NCBI RefSeq assembly: GCF_050864855.1
Contig: NZ_JBOZWW010000042.1
Coordinates: 1-14,520, forward strand
Origin: Cardinium hertigii_C
Lineage (GTDB): Bacteria; Bacteroidota; Bacteroidia; Cytophagales; Amoebophilaceae
Direction of reading: 5' to 3'
Length of the DNA stretch: 14,520 bases
Positions 1-6,711 of this stretch are shown in pieces; position 1 is the stretch's first letter, and every line of letters starts with the position of its first letter. The position numbers and the translations under genes are program-made. Under the pieces are notes generated by a model that was given only the letters and a program-made list of their open reading frames with translations, was not told the origin of the DNA and made no database searches.

Positions 1-111
1 CCAAGTAATCGAATCAGATAACTGGAATAAAGGATGTTTCGGGTTAAGAAAACTAGATAAGCGTTGCTCAAACAAACGTTCAAGGCTATTATTTATTTTC
101 TTAGATTTCAT
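1..111 (-). CDS. IS5/IS1182-type transposase, N-terminus only (runs off the left edge)
   Basis: Reading the minus strand from the ATG at 111-109 gives 37 open codons to the window edge. The peptide starts MKSKKINNSLERLFEQRLS and continues with a segment containing LNPKHPLFQLSD and a final ITW. This matches the opening of IS5/IS1182-group DDE transposases, which begin with a helix of the type 'LF..RL...LN..HPL..L...I.W' before the DDE core. The catalytic domain lies outside the window, so I cannot say whether the element is intact. Bases AAGG stand directly before the ATG. The right end of the element must lie between about 112 and the symporter gene, but I could not identify its terminal repeat. 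The family call comes from recalled sequence patterns, not a search. Confidence 0.62.
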   Translation of the reverse strand, partial: MKSKKINNSLERLFEQRLSSFLNPKHPLFQLSDSITW

Positions 112-358
112 CCTTATTTTGCAAGCTTTTTATACAAAACAACTCTAAAACTGGTTATTAACCAATACAAATTTAACCATTTATTTGCTGATTAACAAAT
201 AATTATACAGTATTTCAGGACCGACTATTTAATAATAATCCAAACCACTGCTTAGTGGGACTAAACAGCTAGGAAAATAAAAAATATATAAAATCAATTA
301 TTTTTATTATATTCTTTTCTAAGCGCTTTATAGGTTTTATCCAATTTCAAATCCATCT
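112..358. other. Gene-free stretch: IS end and symporter upstream region
   Basis: This very A+T-rich stretch has no credible gene on either strand. It contains two small perfect inverted repeats: TGGTTA-T-TAACCA at 152-164, and TTATTTG/CAAATAA with an 8-base loop at 181-202. A weaker one is TTAGT-GGG-ACTAA around 252-264. The first two lie just upstream of the transposase start, where the right end of that IS would be expected, but I could not confirm either as a terminal repeat without the other end of the element. Confidence 0.4.
331..338 (+). promoter_or_regulatory. Possible -7 promoter element of the symporter gene
   Basis: TAGGTTTT matches the Bacteroidetes -7 consensus TAnnTTTG at all fixed positions except the last. 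It lies 20 bases before the symporter ATG, which would give a very short 5' leader. No clear TTG element is visible at about -33, so the assignment is weak. Confidence 0.22.
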
Positions 359-1861
359 ATGCCGCTCTATAACATGCCCTTGTTTATGGTATTGGCCTTT
401 TTGTTCGTGACCCTTACCATAGGACTTTGCATCAGTCAAAAGACCAATACTTTTCGTGCATATGCAGTAGGTACACAGCAATTTCATACAACTACCTTGA
501 TCGCTACTGTTTTAGCTACGTCCTTTGGAGGAGGATTCTTGATGCGTACACTACCCAACTTCTATGATCACGGGATATGCCACATATTCTTTACTGTTGG
601 AATGCATACAGCAGGATCCTATATAATCAGTCTGTTGCCGTTGCATATGGGGCCATTTATGCAGCACCTTTCTATAGCAGAAACGATAGGTAATGTCTAT
701 GGTCAGTATCTAAGGATGATTACAGCTTTATTGACTACCAGTTGTTGCATTGGTATTGTGGCTATTCAAATCAATGTAATGTCTTGCGCCATTGGCATGT
801 GTATGGATAGAACCAACCCTTCTATCTTAACTGTTTTGGCCACCTTAACGCTTATTAGCTATGCTGTTTTTGGAGGTATTCGTGCCATTACCATTACCGA
901 TCTATTCCAACTGGCAACTTTTACAATTGTTATACCCCTTCTTCTTAAGCTTGTATTTGTAAAAACAGATCAATCATTTTTAGTAATGATAAAGGTGCTA
1001 CAAAAAGCAGAAAAAATTCAATGCAAGAACTTATTTAAATTTGATAAAAACTATTGGATAGAGTTATTTACTATATTAGATTCTATATTTTGTGTCTCTC
1101 CTTCAATTATACAACGCTTCTATATGTCTTCTGGCGCCATTCAAGCTAAAAAGGTTTTCTCACGTGTAATGCTTTTTAATTTCATTATATTGATAGGTAT
1201 TGCCGTCATTGCACTGTTTGTTTTTATAGGTAATCCAACGCTACAGAAAGAAGAGATTTGGTCTTATATCCTAGCGGATATGTCGCCTTTTTATAAAGGA
1301 TATGTGGCGATTAGTATATTGGCCATGACGATGTCTACCGCTGATTCTCATTTACAGACTGCTTCTATTTTGATCAGCCATGATATGGTAGAGAGTATGC
1401 GCAACCTACAAGCACCACCTTATATGCACAAGCTTCAACTGGCTAAATTAGCGACACTGGTTACCGGCCTGTTGGCTATGATCATAACGGTTTACTATCC
1501 CAATCTATTTGGATTAAGTGCATTTGTTTTTGAATGGCTTACGGGTTATTTTGTGGTTACCGTGATCCCTCTTTTTATCTTAACTGTTTTTGGTTTTCGG
1601 GGTACTAAGCGTACCGCTTTGATGGGCATGGGTACAAGTATACTAGTCATCCTTATTTGGAACCATTGGGTTAAACCTAAAACAGCAATAGATGGTACAA
1701 TTATTGCCGTAGCTGCCAATGGTTTGGCCACAATGGCGGCACACTATCTGCTGCCCCAACCGCCTAGTACAGGATGGGCTGAGCCAGATCCGCAACAAAA
1801 AAGAATGATGGCGTTGATACGGGCATTTAAAAAGCATAGAAAAAATATAGATCTAGAATAG
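359..1861 (+). CDS. Sodium:solute symporter (SSS family)
   Basis: This 500-residue polytopic inner-membrane protein has about a dozen hydrophobic segments. The early part carries GTQQF and TSFGGGFLM, the first-helix/second-helix arrangement of SSS transporters. The most diagnostic stretch is AMTMSTADSHLQTASILISH. Its Ser326-Thr327 match the TM helix 8/9 Ser-Thr pair that binds Na+ in PutP/vSGLT-type carriers, and the following Asp-Ser is also typical. Family members take up solutes such as proline, pantothenate, sugars or nucleosides with Na+. The substrate cannot be read from this sequence. The length fits the family (about 480-550 residues). The first ATG is used, and further Met codons at residues 6 and 10 are possible starts; there is no Shine-Dalgarno site. 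The C-terminus is hydrophilic and rich in Lys/Arg. The gene is flanked by an IS fragment and convergent pheS, so it is probably monocistronic. An uptake carrier fits a host-dependent lifestyle, but that is inference. Confidence 0.9.
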   Translation: MPLYNMPLFMVLAFLFVTLTIGLCISQKTNTFRAYAVGTQQFHTTTLIATVLATSFGGGFLMRTLPNFYDHGICHIFFTVGMHTAGSYIISLLPLHMGPFMQHLSIAETIGNVYGQYLRMITALLTTSCCIGIVAIQINVMSCAIGMCMDRTNPSILTVLATLTLISYAVFGGIRAITITDLFQLATFTIVIPLLLKLVFVKTDQSFLVMIKVLQKAEKIQCKNLFKFDKNYWIELFTILDSIFCVSPSIIQRFYMSSGAIQAKKVFSRVMLFNFIILIGIAVIALFVFIGNPTLQKEEIWSYILADMSPFYKGYVAISILAMTMSTADSHLQTASILISHDMVESMRNLQAPPYMHKLQLAKLATLVTGLLAMIITVYYPNLFGLSAFVFEWLTGYFVVTVIPLFILTVFGFRGTKRTALMGMGTSILVILIWNHWVKPKTAIDGTIIAVAANGLATMAAHYLLPQPPSTGWAEPDPQQKRMMALIRAFKKHRKNIDLE

Positions 1862-1909
1862 TGGTTGGCAAATGGTTACACAAACAGGTATAAGATCTGT
1901 CTAGGCAAT

Positions 1910-1937
1910 GGTCTCCCATTAAGGGGAACCCGTTTTT
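1910..1937 (+). terminator. Probable Rho-independent terminator after the symporter gene
   Basis: GGTCTCCC (1910-1917) pairs with GGGGAACC (1923-1930) across the loop ATTAA, with one C-A mismatch and one G-T pair. CG and a run of five T follow (1933-1937). It lies 49 bases after the symporter stop, in the convergent gap before the end of pheS. It has a T-run only in the + direction. Confidence 0.45.
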
Positions 1938-1978
1938 GTACTGCTTATAAGGTAAGCCATGCAACCTGTTCAAGATCA

Positions 1979-3037
1979 CTATTTTGCAAAAACAGCGGCA
2001 TCACTAAAGCCGAAACAACCTTTAAATTGACGCAAAAAAGCAAGATGATTTTCAGAAAACAAGCGCAAATCATCAATTTGGTAGAGGAGCATGGCGATCC
2101 GTTCTATGCCCATTCCAAAGGCAAAACCACTATATTGTTCGGGATCAATGTGACAATTGGTTAAGACATTGGGATCAATCATACCTGCACCCAATATCTC
2201 TACCCAACCAGAGTGTTTACATACGGTACATCCCTTGCCTTGGCACAGTCTACAATGTATATCTACCTCTGCACTGGGCTCTGTAAAAGGGAAATAAGAG
2301 GCCCTAAAGCGGAGCTTAGTAGCCTCACCAAACATTGCTTCTACAAAATGATAGATGGTACCCTTTAGGTCACTAAAGGTGATATCTGTGTGTATATACA
2401 TGCCATCCATTTGGTGAAAAAAACAATGCGATCGTGCAGAAATCGCCTCATTTCTAAACACCCGTCCCACCGCAATAGATCGAATAGGAGGACGCTGGGC
2501 CGTACAAGTTGAAATCTGTACAGAAGTAGTGTGGGTGCGCAACAACTGAGCTGGATTAAGTTGTAAAAAGAATGTATCCTGCAAATCACGCGCAGGGTGG
2601 TTCTCAGGGAAGTTTAAGGCACCAAAGTTGTGCCAGTCGCCTACAATTTCTGATCCCTCTGCCAGATTAAAGCCCATACGCTGGAATATAGAGATAATCT
2701 TGTTTTGCACAATGGTTAAAGGATGTAGACTACCTATATCCGCACCAAAAGCAGGAAGGGTCACATCGCCTGGTTGCTGTATAGCTGGTGGAGCAACGGC
2801 CTCTAGTGCGCTTGCTGCACTTTTAAATTTTTTTTCTGCTTCACTTTTTAACCCATTTAATGCCGGACCTATTGCTTTTTTTGCTGCAATAGGGAGCTGC
2901 TTGAAGGCTTCAAATAGATTGGCAATAGAGCCCTTTTTGCCAATAAAATCTTGGCGAAAACATTCTAATGTTGCTTTATCTTCAATAACTATAGTATTCA
3001 TTTTTTCCCGTAGTCGGGCAATGTGATCCATCATCAT
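1979..3037 (-). CDS. pheS: Phenylalanine--tRNA ligase alpha subunit
   Basis: PheS is the catalytic subunit of the alpha2-beta2 enzyme that charges tRNA-Phe with phenylalanine in the cytosol. Residues 1-80 form the charged helical region expected for the tRNA-binding coiled coil. The class II core follows: GSEIVGDWHNFGALN (about 128-142), motif 2 with GRVFRNE and HQMDG (about 191-212), and motif 3 GFAFGMGIER (304-313). A CX2CX4CX2C cluster (Cys262, 265, 270, 273), followed by GWVEILGAGM, is the zinc-ribbon variant seen in Bacteroidetes and many other bacteria. The 352 residues are slightly longer than usual because of a 13-residue tail after LRQF. Three ATG codons stand in a row at 3037-3029, so the exact start is ambiguous by two codons; no Shine-Dalgarno site decides it. 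The start is 7 bases after the stop of the upstream barrel gene, which points to co-transcription. The partner pheT is not in this window. Confidence 0.97.
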   Translation of the reverse strand: MMMDHIARLREKMNTIVIEDKATLECFRQDFIGKKGSIANLFEAFKQLPIAAKKAIGPALNGLKSEAEKKFKSAASALEAVAPPAIQQPGDVTLPAFGADIGSLHPLTIVQNKIISIFQRMGFNLAEGSEIVGDWHNFGALNFPENHPARDLQDTFFLQLNPAQLLRTHTTSVQISTCTAQRPPIRSIAVGRVFRNEAISARSHCFFHQMDGMYIHTDITFSDLKGTIYHFVEAMFGEATKLRFRASYFPFTEPSAEVDIHCRLCQGKGCTVCKHSGWVEILGAGMIDPNVLTNCHIDPEQYSGFAFGMGIERIAMLLYQIDDLRLFSENHLAFLRQFKGCFGFSDAAVFAK

Positions 3038-3044
3038 ATTATAA

Positions 3045-4658
3045 TTACCATTTATATGCTAGACCAACCATAAGGTTGATTTTTTGATCCGGATACCTGG
3101 TGTAAGGAATATGCGAACGATTGAGGAGATTACTAGCCATTAAAAATGCTACAAACTTTTTAAAAATAAAATAATCAATCCCTACAGAAAGGTTGATGCG
3201 GGTATCGATTTGCATGGAACGACCATGTATATCTTTTACAGTAGTTGGACCATCTAAATGTAGCTTACTGGTTAATAAAATTTTTGCATGGGGGATATAG
3301 GTGAAGGTCGGTTTTAGTTTAAATCTTGGTTTATCGTACCACCAGATAGGTGCAGATCCATTTTTAAAATATGAATAATAGGCGCTTTTTATGGTTACAT
3401 GGTATTGGGAGATAGCATAGTGAACGCGTGCTATTACTTTTACCAGCTTATAGTCCTGGGGGTTATAAGCTAGTATAATCTGATTTTGCGCATTTTCAAC
3501 AATTCTAGATTGGTTTTTAAGTTGCCGATAGACTATACAAAGGCGATAAGAAAGATTAGATGTCATGATACCCTTGCTACCACCATATAATTTAAAGTAT
3601 TGATGGGGATGAGACAACTTACAATTGGAAGCTATAAAAGGATTTTTGGCTACTACATCATGTAGGTGCAATGGCACTACACTGCTCCCTACACCCATAC
3701 CCTGTATGCCTATATAAGGCGTAAACCAAGTGGCGATCCCATACCCTATTTTGACCATAGGATACAGATCAAAATTAGGTATGCCTACCGGAACCACATC
3801 ATTATGGTAAGTCATCCTTAACCCCACTTTTAGCTGCATAGCCTTATATAAGTGTAGACAAAGACTAGGCGTAGCCGAAAAAATAAGCCGTTTTTGTCGC
3901 GTTGTACCGTTTACATAGAGGGCTATAGCATGGTAGTTAGCTATTTTAAAAAACCAACTATCCAACCGCTTAACCCATTTATAGTGCAAGGTACATAGCT
4001 TTTCGTTTATATTTTTATTGTAATAATCAATTACTTTTATATTTACTTGCCCATCTTGAATAGAAGATTCGCTAGCTTGTTTAACCAATAGGCCTATCTT
4101 GCCTTGATGCAGCATACAGTGATGGAGACTACTATATTGGTGGCAAGCAGGTTGATAATTTAAATGGGGCTGGAAGCGCCATGATCCAATGTCATACCTA
4201 CCTTGTAAAGCAAACGACCCTTCTTTTGAGTTTTTGCCCCATAAGGGTGGCACAAAAGCTAGATTAGTCGACCAAATACCTTTCCCAAAAGGATAATGGT
4301 CTAATCCAATCTCTAGATAAGGAAGCAACGATGTACAGACACCTATTTTGCAATAGCGATGAAAAGGAGGACGTGTTTCTTTCTGTTTGAAGCAAAAAGG
4401 AAGGTATAATTGGGGTGCAGGATCAAATGGTATAGCTTTTAATTTTAATGCATTTAGCGCTTTTAAAGGCTTATTCAGATGTTTTATAATAGGTGTAGGC
4501 GCTTTGAAAAATAGTCTTTGCTCCTGGGCTACTCTATTCTTTTTTTGTTTTTCAATGACAAACTCAGCATCCTTTATAGCACCTGTTTTCGTTTCTGCAT
4601 GGGATAGTGGGGCAGAGATGGAAAAAAATAAAGCGATACATAAGCGAGTATATTGCAT
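3045..4658 (-). CDS. Putative outer-membrane beta-barrel protein, cysteine-rich
   Basis: This 537-residue exported protein has a clear signal peptide (MQYTRLCIALFFSISAPLSHA, cleavage expected after Ala21). A short charged segment follows (KDAEFVIEKQKKNR), then a long region of alternating aromatic/polar strands. It ends in a TonB-receptor-like tail: NLLNRSHIPYTRY and a final LMVGLAYKW whose last residue is aromatic, as expected for barrel insertion. I recall Bacteroidetes proteins annotated as TonB-dependent receptor-like that begin with a similar 'DA.VVIEK..' segment. There is no obvious plug domain or TonB box, so an active-uptake role is not shown. The mature protein has about nine Cys residues, unusual for an outer-membrane barrel. 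pheS follows 7 bases after the stop; an ankyrin gene lies 127 bases upstream on the same strand. Function unknown. Confidence 0.75.
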   Translation of the reverse strand: MQYTRLCIALFFSISAPLSHAETKTGAIKDAEFVIEKQKKNRVAQEQRLFFKAPTPIIKHLNKPLKALNALKLKAIPFDPAPQLYLPFCFKQKETRPPFHRYCKIGVCTSLLPYLEIGLDHYPFGKGIWSTNLAFVPPLWGKNSKEGSFALQGRYDIGSWRFQPHLNYQPACHQYSSLHHCMLHQGKIGLLVKQASESSIQDGQVNIKVIDYYNKNINEKLCTLHYKWVKRLDSWFFKIANYHAIALYVNGTTRQKRLIFSATPSLCLHLYKAMQLKVGLRMTYHNDVVPVGIPNFDLYPMVKIGYGIATWFTPYIGIQGMGVGSSVVPLHLHDVVAKNPFIASNCKLSHPHQYFKLYGGSKGIMTSNLSYRLCIVYRQLKNQSRIVENAQNQIILAYNPQDYKLVKVIARVHYAISQYHVTIKSAYYSYFKNGSAPIWWYDKPRFKLKPTFTYIPHAKILLTSKLHLDGPTTVKDIHGRSMQIDTRINLSVGIDYFIFKKFVAFLMASNLLNRSHIPYTRYPDQKINLMVGLAYKW

Positions 4659-4750
4659 TTTAATGATACGTTAATCTGTATTTGCATTCTATCTAATAAA
4701 ATTTTCACCATGGCTACACAACCTGAACAAGCTGATAGATAGCACAATAC

Positions 4751-4781
4751 TACCTACTTCATTTCTTGCATTATGATCATT
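4751..4781 (-). pseudogene. Frame-shifted remnant of a third ankyrin repeat unit
   Basis: These 31 bases match 5025-5055, inside the neighbouring ankyrin gene, at 29 of 31 positions. In the minus direction they would encode NDHNARNEVG, against NYHNAGNEVG in the gene. They lie just beyond the gene's stop codon and out of its frame. The first two repeat boundaries are 279 bases apart, while this one is 274 bases from the second. A net 5-base loss therefore put the tail out of frame. Similarity stops abruptly at about 4750. Confidence 0.75.
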
Positions 4782-4785
4782 AGAC

Positions 4786-5532
4786 CTAACTAGATATCAG
4801 AGCCAGATCTAAAGGAGTCCTACCATCGTTATTTGTTATATTAACATGAATCCCCGGCATGGTTACTAATCTTTGAACTATTGATGGACGACGATATACA
4901 ACAGCCAGATGGAGCGGAGTATTACCACTTGCATTTCTTGCATTAACATTAGTACCTGGTTCGCTTAGCAATGATTCTACACTGACTAAATTATTATCTA
5001 TAACAGCCAGATGAAGGGGAGTATTACCTACTTCATTTCCTGCATTATGATAATTAAATGTAAATAATACCCGATTTAATACTACATCTAAAGGAGTGCT
5101 ACCAATGTTATTTATTACATTGAGATCAATCCCCGGTATGATTAGTAATCTTTGAACTATTGATAGGCGACGATATGCAACAGCCAAATGGAGTGGAGTA
5201 TTACCACTTGCGTTTCTTGCATTGACATTAGTAGCTGGTTCCCTTAACAATGTTTCTAGATTTTCTAAATTATTATCTATAACGGCCAGATGAAGGGGAG
5301 TATTACCTGCTTCATTTCTTGCATTATTGAGATCCAGCCCTATTGCGTTGGCTGGATGATTACCGATACCAGCTGGAATACGATCGATACCAGATCTGTC
5401 TGGTAAGTGGCCGTATCTACCTGTTAGGTTACTGCAAGCAGCGGTAAAAAATAGAACTGTTCCAGTTACTATAGCCATTGTGTAAGAAGAGTTAATCGGT
5501 GTGATAGATTGGATATATCTAATCATAAGCAT
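4786..5532 (-). CDS. Ankyrin-repeat lipoprotein with internal 279-bp duplication
   Basis: This 248-residue protein has an N-terminal export signal ending in LFFTAAC. Cys33 is the likely lipidated residue, although the -3 position is Thr rather than the classical Leu. A linker with LTGRYG follows, then about six ankyrin repeats with the hallmark GNTPLHLA (seen four times) and GSTPLD/GRTPLD. Residues 73-165 and 166-248 are two copies of one 93-residue unit. Ankyrin repeats bind proteins; in host-associated Bacteroidetes they are often proposed to contact host factors. Lipidation would place this one in the periplasm or on the cell surface, which is inference. The start used is the first ATG. 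Met3 and Met19 are alternatives, but the longer leader resembles that of the ankyrin gene at 10134. The reading frame appears to have been shortened (see the remnant at 4751-4781). Confidence 0.85.
   Translation of the reverse strand: MLMIRYIQSITPINSSYTMAIVTGTVLFFTAACSNLTGRYGHLPDRSGIDRIPAGIGNHPANAIGLDLNNARNEAGNTPLHLAVIDNNLENLETLLREPATNVNARNASGNTPLHLAVAYRRLSIVQRLLIIPGIDLNVINNIGSTPLDVVLNRVLFTFNYHNAGNEVGNTPLHLAVIDNNLVSVESLLSEPGTNVNARNASGNTPLHLAVVYRRPSIVQRLVTMPGIHVNITNNDGRTPLDLALISS
4789..5316 (-). repeat. Tandem 279-bp duplication inside the ankyrin gene
   Basis: Unit 1 runs from 5316 to 5038 and unit 2 from 5037 to 4789, where the coding part stops. Matching landmarks, for example GTATTACCT at 5300 and 5021 on the + strand, are exactly 279 bases (93 codons) apart. 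Each unit encodes roughly three ankyrin modules. The first two modules are nearly identical between units, whereas the last parts differ more (for example IIPGIDLNV versus TMPGIHVNI). Confidence 0.85.
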
Positions 5533-5879
5533 GTATAAGTTTGTTTTTAATTTAAATATCGTTGTATTTTTTTGCTATCCTAGATGGAGTGCCTTTTTTG
5601 AAGGCAAGAATGAGTACTATAGGATCTCCCTAAACGGTGCAAAAAATATTTAACAACTCAAGCAGTAATATGGATCTAAGGTTTGCATAGCCATCTCGTT
5701 AATACCAAGATAAGAGTACTGTTACTAGAATGCAATAGAAAAGATGGTTGTGCACTAGTTGATGCCATTAAAATATGGATTATTGCGAGATTATAGAGAG
5801 TATAACCTATAGATAAGTATAAGAGCAAAACACCTATATGCAGATCTACTGCAGCTATTAATTTGGTACAAAAAGCTTA
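5533..5879. other. Gene-free stretch between ankyrin gene and RDD gene
   Basis: These 347 bases hold no convincing gene. A small stem (TGCCTT/AAGGCA, loop TTTTG) lies near 5590-5607 without a following T-run on either strand. A + strand frame of about 37 codons between 5678 and 5792 is open, but it starts after a stop, has no recognisable similarity, and is probably chance or decayed sequence. No match to the Bacteroidetes -7 element is visible in the minus direction before the ankyrin gene. Confidence 0.4.
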
Positions 5880-6602
5880 CTATTTCGTAATGCAACGGAT
5901 CAACTGAATGCATATTGTTCGATCGATCAGTAACAAATAGGTAAGCCCTACTAGAATGATTACAGCAGCTAGTGTAATCCATACAGACTGCATACGGTAG
6001 CTTACAGTAAGATGCATTTGTTTATCCCAAGTGGTTATTTTATTTAATATTAAATTGTCATACGCTCTGCACTGGTATATTAAATAAATTATTACTCCTA
6101 TAATCGGGATAAGTAAGTATAGTGTTTTTCGTGAAATGATCATTTCACGCTTGAACGCCTCTTTGAAAGTAATAGAACGACCTGTTTCATGTAGTATCTT
6201 TATGCCAAAAAGCTGTTTTCCAGGTGTATTACCAAAATAAGTCATACATGCAGCAACAACCAAACTATGTAGCCAAAGATATGAAAAAGATAATAGGCCT
6301 ATTAGGATTATACAGGCCATAAAAAGAAAAAAACAGGATAGAATACATCTAGCAAGACTAGGCCCAGACAAAAAAGAAACAAAACAATTCGATAGATTTT
6401 CCATCCATGATATATTTTTCCATTCCACATTCAGTACGAAAAAGATTATACCACCTATCAATAATATTAGTAGTATAATAAATGGTATAACAGATAAAAA
6501 GCCCAACACAACGTCATCAAACTTTCTTGCTGCCCATCTGCGCCATGCATGGCCAGATGTTATTGTTTCAGGTTCCATCCAATTGGTATTTTTCATAATC
6601 AT
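5880..6602 (-). CDS. RDD-family integral membrane protein
   Basis: This 240-residue protein carries the hallmarks of the RDD family. An Arg-rich start plus Asp pair (WRRWAARKFDD, 20-30) precedes the first membrane segment (31-58). Further hydrophobic segments lie at about 84-119, 160-178 and 206-226. The second conserved block is GNTPGKQLFGIKI (124-136), followed by WDKQMHLTV (192-200), the counterpart of the usual 'D..a.T.V' motif. The long 84-119 segment may hold one or two helices. RDD proteins are poorly defined; some have been linked to ion transport or act as membrane accessory proteins. Met1 and Met3 are both possible starts, and there is no Shine-Dalgarno site. The gene lies 109 bases downstream of leuS on the same strand and might be read from the same transcript. 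Confidence 0.8.
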   Translation of the reverse strand: MIMKNTNWMEPETITSGHAWRRWAARKFDDVVLGFLSVIPFIILLILLIGGIIFFVLNVEWKNISWMENLSNCFVSFLSGPSLARCILSCFFLFMACIILIGLLSFSYLWLHSLVVAACMTYFGNTPGKQLFGIKILHETGRSITFKEAFKREMIISRKTLYLLIPIIGVIIYLIYQCRAYDNLILNKITTWDKQMHLTVSYRMQSVWITLAAVIILVGLTYLLLIDRTICIQLIRCITK

Positions 6603-6711
6603 AAAGGTTCAAATACTAAATATAGCAAATCTGTTCATGCAAAAACCAATAGCCTCTAATGCTTTAAAAGATTTCCACAAGTATATAAAAAGATCAGCCA
6701 TCCAAAAAATC

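Noticed and set aside
1865..2164. 99-codon + strand open frame after the symporter
   Set aside because: It is largely antisense to pheS, has no recognisable domain, and runs through the probable terminator at 1910-1937.
2628..3026. 132-codon + strand open frame inside pheS
   Set aside because: It is a shadow of the pheS coding strand; composition and absence of motifs argue against a gene.
4786..5316. Regularly spaced repeats as a possible CRISPR array
   Set aside because: The repeats are 279 bp long, encode ankyrin modules in frame, and have no unique spacers.
5678..5792. Roughly 37-codon + strand open stretch between the ankyrin and RDD genes
   Set aside because: It begins after a stop with no ATG near the start, lacks similarity to any family I know, and is too short to distinguish from chance.
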